Assembly: GCF_900141815.1 (NCBI RefSeq)
Contig: NZ_FQYR01000003.1
Coordinates: 620,001-684,000 of the forward strand
Direction: 5' to 3'
Source: Rubritalea squalenifaciens DSM 18772
Lineage (GTDB): Bacteria; Verrucomicrobiota; Verrucomicrobiia; Verrucomicrobiales; Akkermansiaceae
Length of the DNA stretch: 64,000 nt
Position 1 is the stretch's first letter. Each line of letters starts with the position of its first letter. The notes under the pieces are model-generated. The model was not told the DNA's origin. It saw nothing but the letters and a program-made list of their open reading frames with translations, and did no database searches. The translations under genes and the position numbers were made by a program. Of this stretch, positions 62,690-64,000 are shown in pieces.

Positions 62690-62815
62690 GGTGTCTGTGT
62701 GAGTGTGAATCTGCATACGCAGGATGGGGGATGAGATTTTCATTTCAATAGAAGATCTCAAGAAGAGAAGAGATTTCATTTTACTGAGCCATGTGTGGAG
62801 TGTTTGATCCACGTA

Positions 62816-64000
62816 TGGCACGTGAGTACCAGCTTAAGAAGACCGTCACCGAAAACGCATCCGGTATCGACTATGCAGCTGAATTGAATGAACAGCAGTA
62901 TGCTGCGGTGTCTTCACGTCCTGGGGCCTCTCTGGTGATTGCTGGTGCAGGCAGTGGAAAGACACGGACTCTGACATACCGGGTGGCCTATCTGCTCGAC
63001 AGAGGGGTTGACCCGCGAAACATTCTTTTGCTGACCTTCACAAATAAGGCATCACGGGAAATGCTTGAGAGGGTACGTGAATTGATCTCTCAGGATATCT
63101 CGGATTTGTGGGGAGGTACCTTCCACTCTATTTGTAACCGTATTCTGAGGCGCCACGCTGACGAACTGGGCTTCACCCGAAGTTTTTCCATTCTAGATCG
63201 AGACGATCAGAAAGCCTTGCTCAATGCCGTCATAGCGGACTGCAAAATTGATACACAGAGTAGAAGGTTCCCGAAGCCCGATGTTCTGGCTTCAATCTTC
63301 AGCTTGATGGAAAATACCAAGGAGAGTCTGGAGGATATCCTGGAGGTTCGTTATCCATATTTTGAGGAATGGCTGGACGATATCAAGCGTGTACAGAAGG
63401 GCTATGTTCAGAAGAAGCTGGATGTAAACTCAATGGATTTTGATGATCTGCTGGTCCTTACCCTGAAGTTGCTCAAGAAGGATGAAGATCTCAGAGAGCT
63501 ATATCAGAAGAAGTTCAAACACGTATTGGTGGACGAGTATCAAGACACGAACATCATCCAATGTGAGCTGATTGATTTATTAGTAGCCAAGAATAAAAGC
63601 CTCATGGTTGTGGGTGATGACGCTCAGTCGATCTATTCCTGGCGTGGCGCGAATATGAAGAACATCCTTCGCTTCCAAGATCGATATCCGGGAGCCGCAG
63701 TCTACAAGATTGAGACCAACTACCGCAGTTGCCCTGAGATCCTAGAACTCTCCAATGCCGCCATTAAGGCGAACACGGAACAAATCCCCAAGGAACTACG
63801 TGCTCATAGGGTTGGGGGCAGTATGGTGCCGGCCCTGATTCCTCTGAACGACCCCCGCACCCAAGCGGAGTTCGTTACCCAGCGCATCCTAGAGTTGCGT
63901 GATGAAGGGGTGGAGCTTGAGGAGATGGCCATCCTGTACCGGGCTCATTATCAGAGCATGGAAATCCAGATGGAAATGACCACGCGAGACATCCCGTTCC
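62816..64000 (+). CDS. UvrD/PcrA-type DNA helicase, N-terminal part
   Basis: The first 395 codons of a superfamily 1A helicase, cut by the window end. It shows LNEQQYAAVSSRPGASLVIA leading into Walker A AGAGSGKT, motif Ia LLLTFTNKASREM, GTFHSICNRILR, motif II VDEYQDTN, motif III VVGDDAQSIYSWRGA and motif IV ETNYRSCPEIL. It unwinds DNA in repair or replication restart. The start is ATG 62816 (MAREYQLKK), divergent from the sulfatase across 126 bp. PcrA, UvrD and Rep cannot be told apart here. Confidence 0.93.

Noticed and set aside
62732-62785. Near-repeat GAGATTTTCATTTC / GAGATTTCATTTTA between the sulfatase and the UvrD-type gene
   Set aside because: The match needs a gap, the sequence is low complexity and the offset is arbitrary.
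1-64000. CRISPR arrays, tRNA genes, insertion sequences and prophage
   Set aside because: No regularly spaced repeats, no tRNA cloverleaf in the gaps and no transposase, integrase or phage structural motif was seen on reading both strands.

Overview
The window looks like chromosomal DNA of a member of the Verrucomicrobiota, probably a marine or other aquatic Verrucomicrobiales lineage near Rubritalea. This is inferred from gene content, since no rRNA is present. The pointers are a DUF1080 protein, two secreted sulfatases, a sigma factor of the type common in Planctomycetes and Verrucomicrobia followed by a FecR/LamG protein, a large PutA without a DNA-binding domain, a TPR-secretin, and generally weak Shine-Dalgarno sequences. 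Base composition is moderate and even. I found no tRNA, rRNA, CRISPR array, insertion sequence, integrase or phage gene. Both ends cut genes: an RsuA-type pseudouridine synthase (left, minus strand) and a UvrD/PcrA helicase (right, plus strand).

Layout. 1-12.5 kb is mostly housekeeping: a PLP-dependent Cys/Met enzyme, YebC and an AI-2E-type permease on the plus strand; lepA followed by a phospholipase-D-fold gene, and tsaD-HAD phosphatase-OmpA-like protein on the minus strand; then valS. 12.5-19.6 kb holds a run of poorly characterised membrane and secreted proteins, lysS, a YbjN-like protein and a DUF1080 protein. 19.7-25.2 kb carries a ClC channel, a group II (histidine-type) decarboxylase overlapping a tandem-ACT regulator gene, and uvrB. 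25.2-35.2 kb has a TPR protein, nadD, chrA overlapping an SF1 helicase with a nuclease-like tail, and a PAS-AraC regulator divergent from putA with a direct-repeat operator candidate between them. 36.5-38.5 kb has ysxC and an M29 aminopeptidase.

38.5-43.4 kb is a coherent minus-strand module: sigma factor, membrane FecR/LamG protein (4-nt overlap) and a 906-residue multidomain sulfatase. The 11-base word AAACGTTAACA lies upstream of both the sigma factor and the sulfatase. 43.5-46 kb has an MscS channel, a bacterial PH-domain protein and an orphan ribbon-helix-helix protein, followed by purL. 50-61.2 kb is a type IV pilus/envelope region: two PilT-family ATPases diverge from a TPR-secretin, and downstream lie an AsmA-like protein, a secreted protein that appears to consist of four NTF2-like repeats, a MoxR ATPase and a DUF58 protein, with touching or overlapping frames. 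A second sulfatase and the start of a UvrD helicase close the window.

The best candidates for undescribed biology are: (1) the decarboxylase plus tandem-ACT pair; (2) the secretin-AsmA-NTF2 repeat-MoxR-DUF58 operon beside pilT genes; (3) the sigma/FecR-LamG/sulfatase module with its repeated motif; (4) the chrA-helicase pair; and (5) structured non-coding elements near 17.5 kb and 52.3 kb. All functions are inferred from sequence alone.
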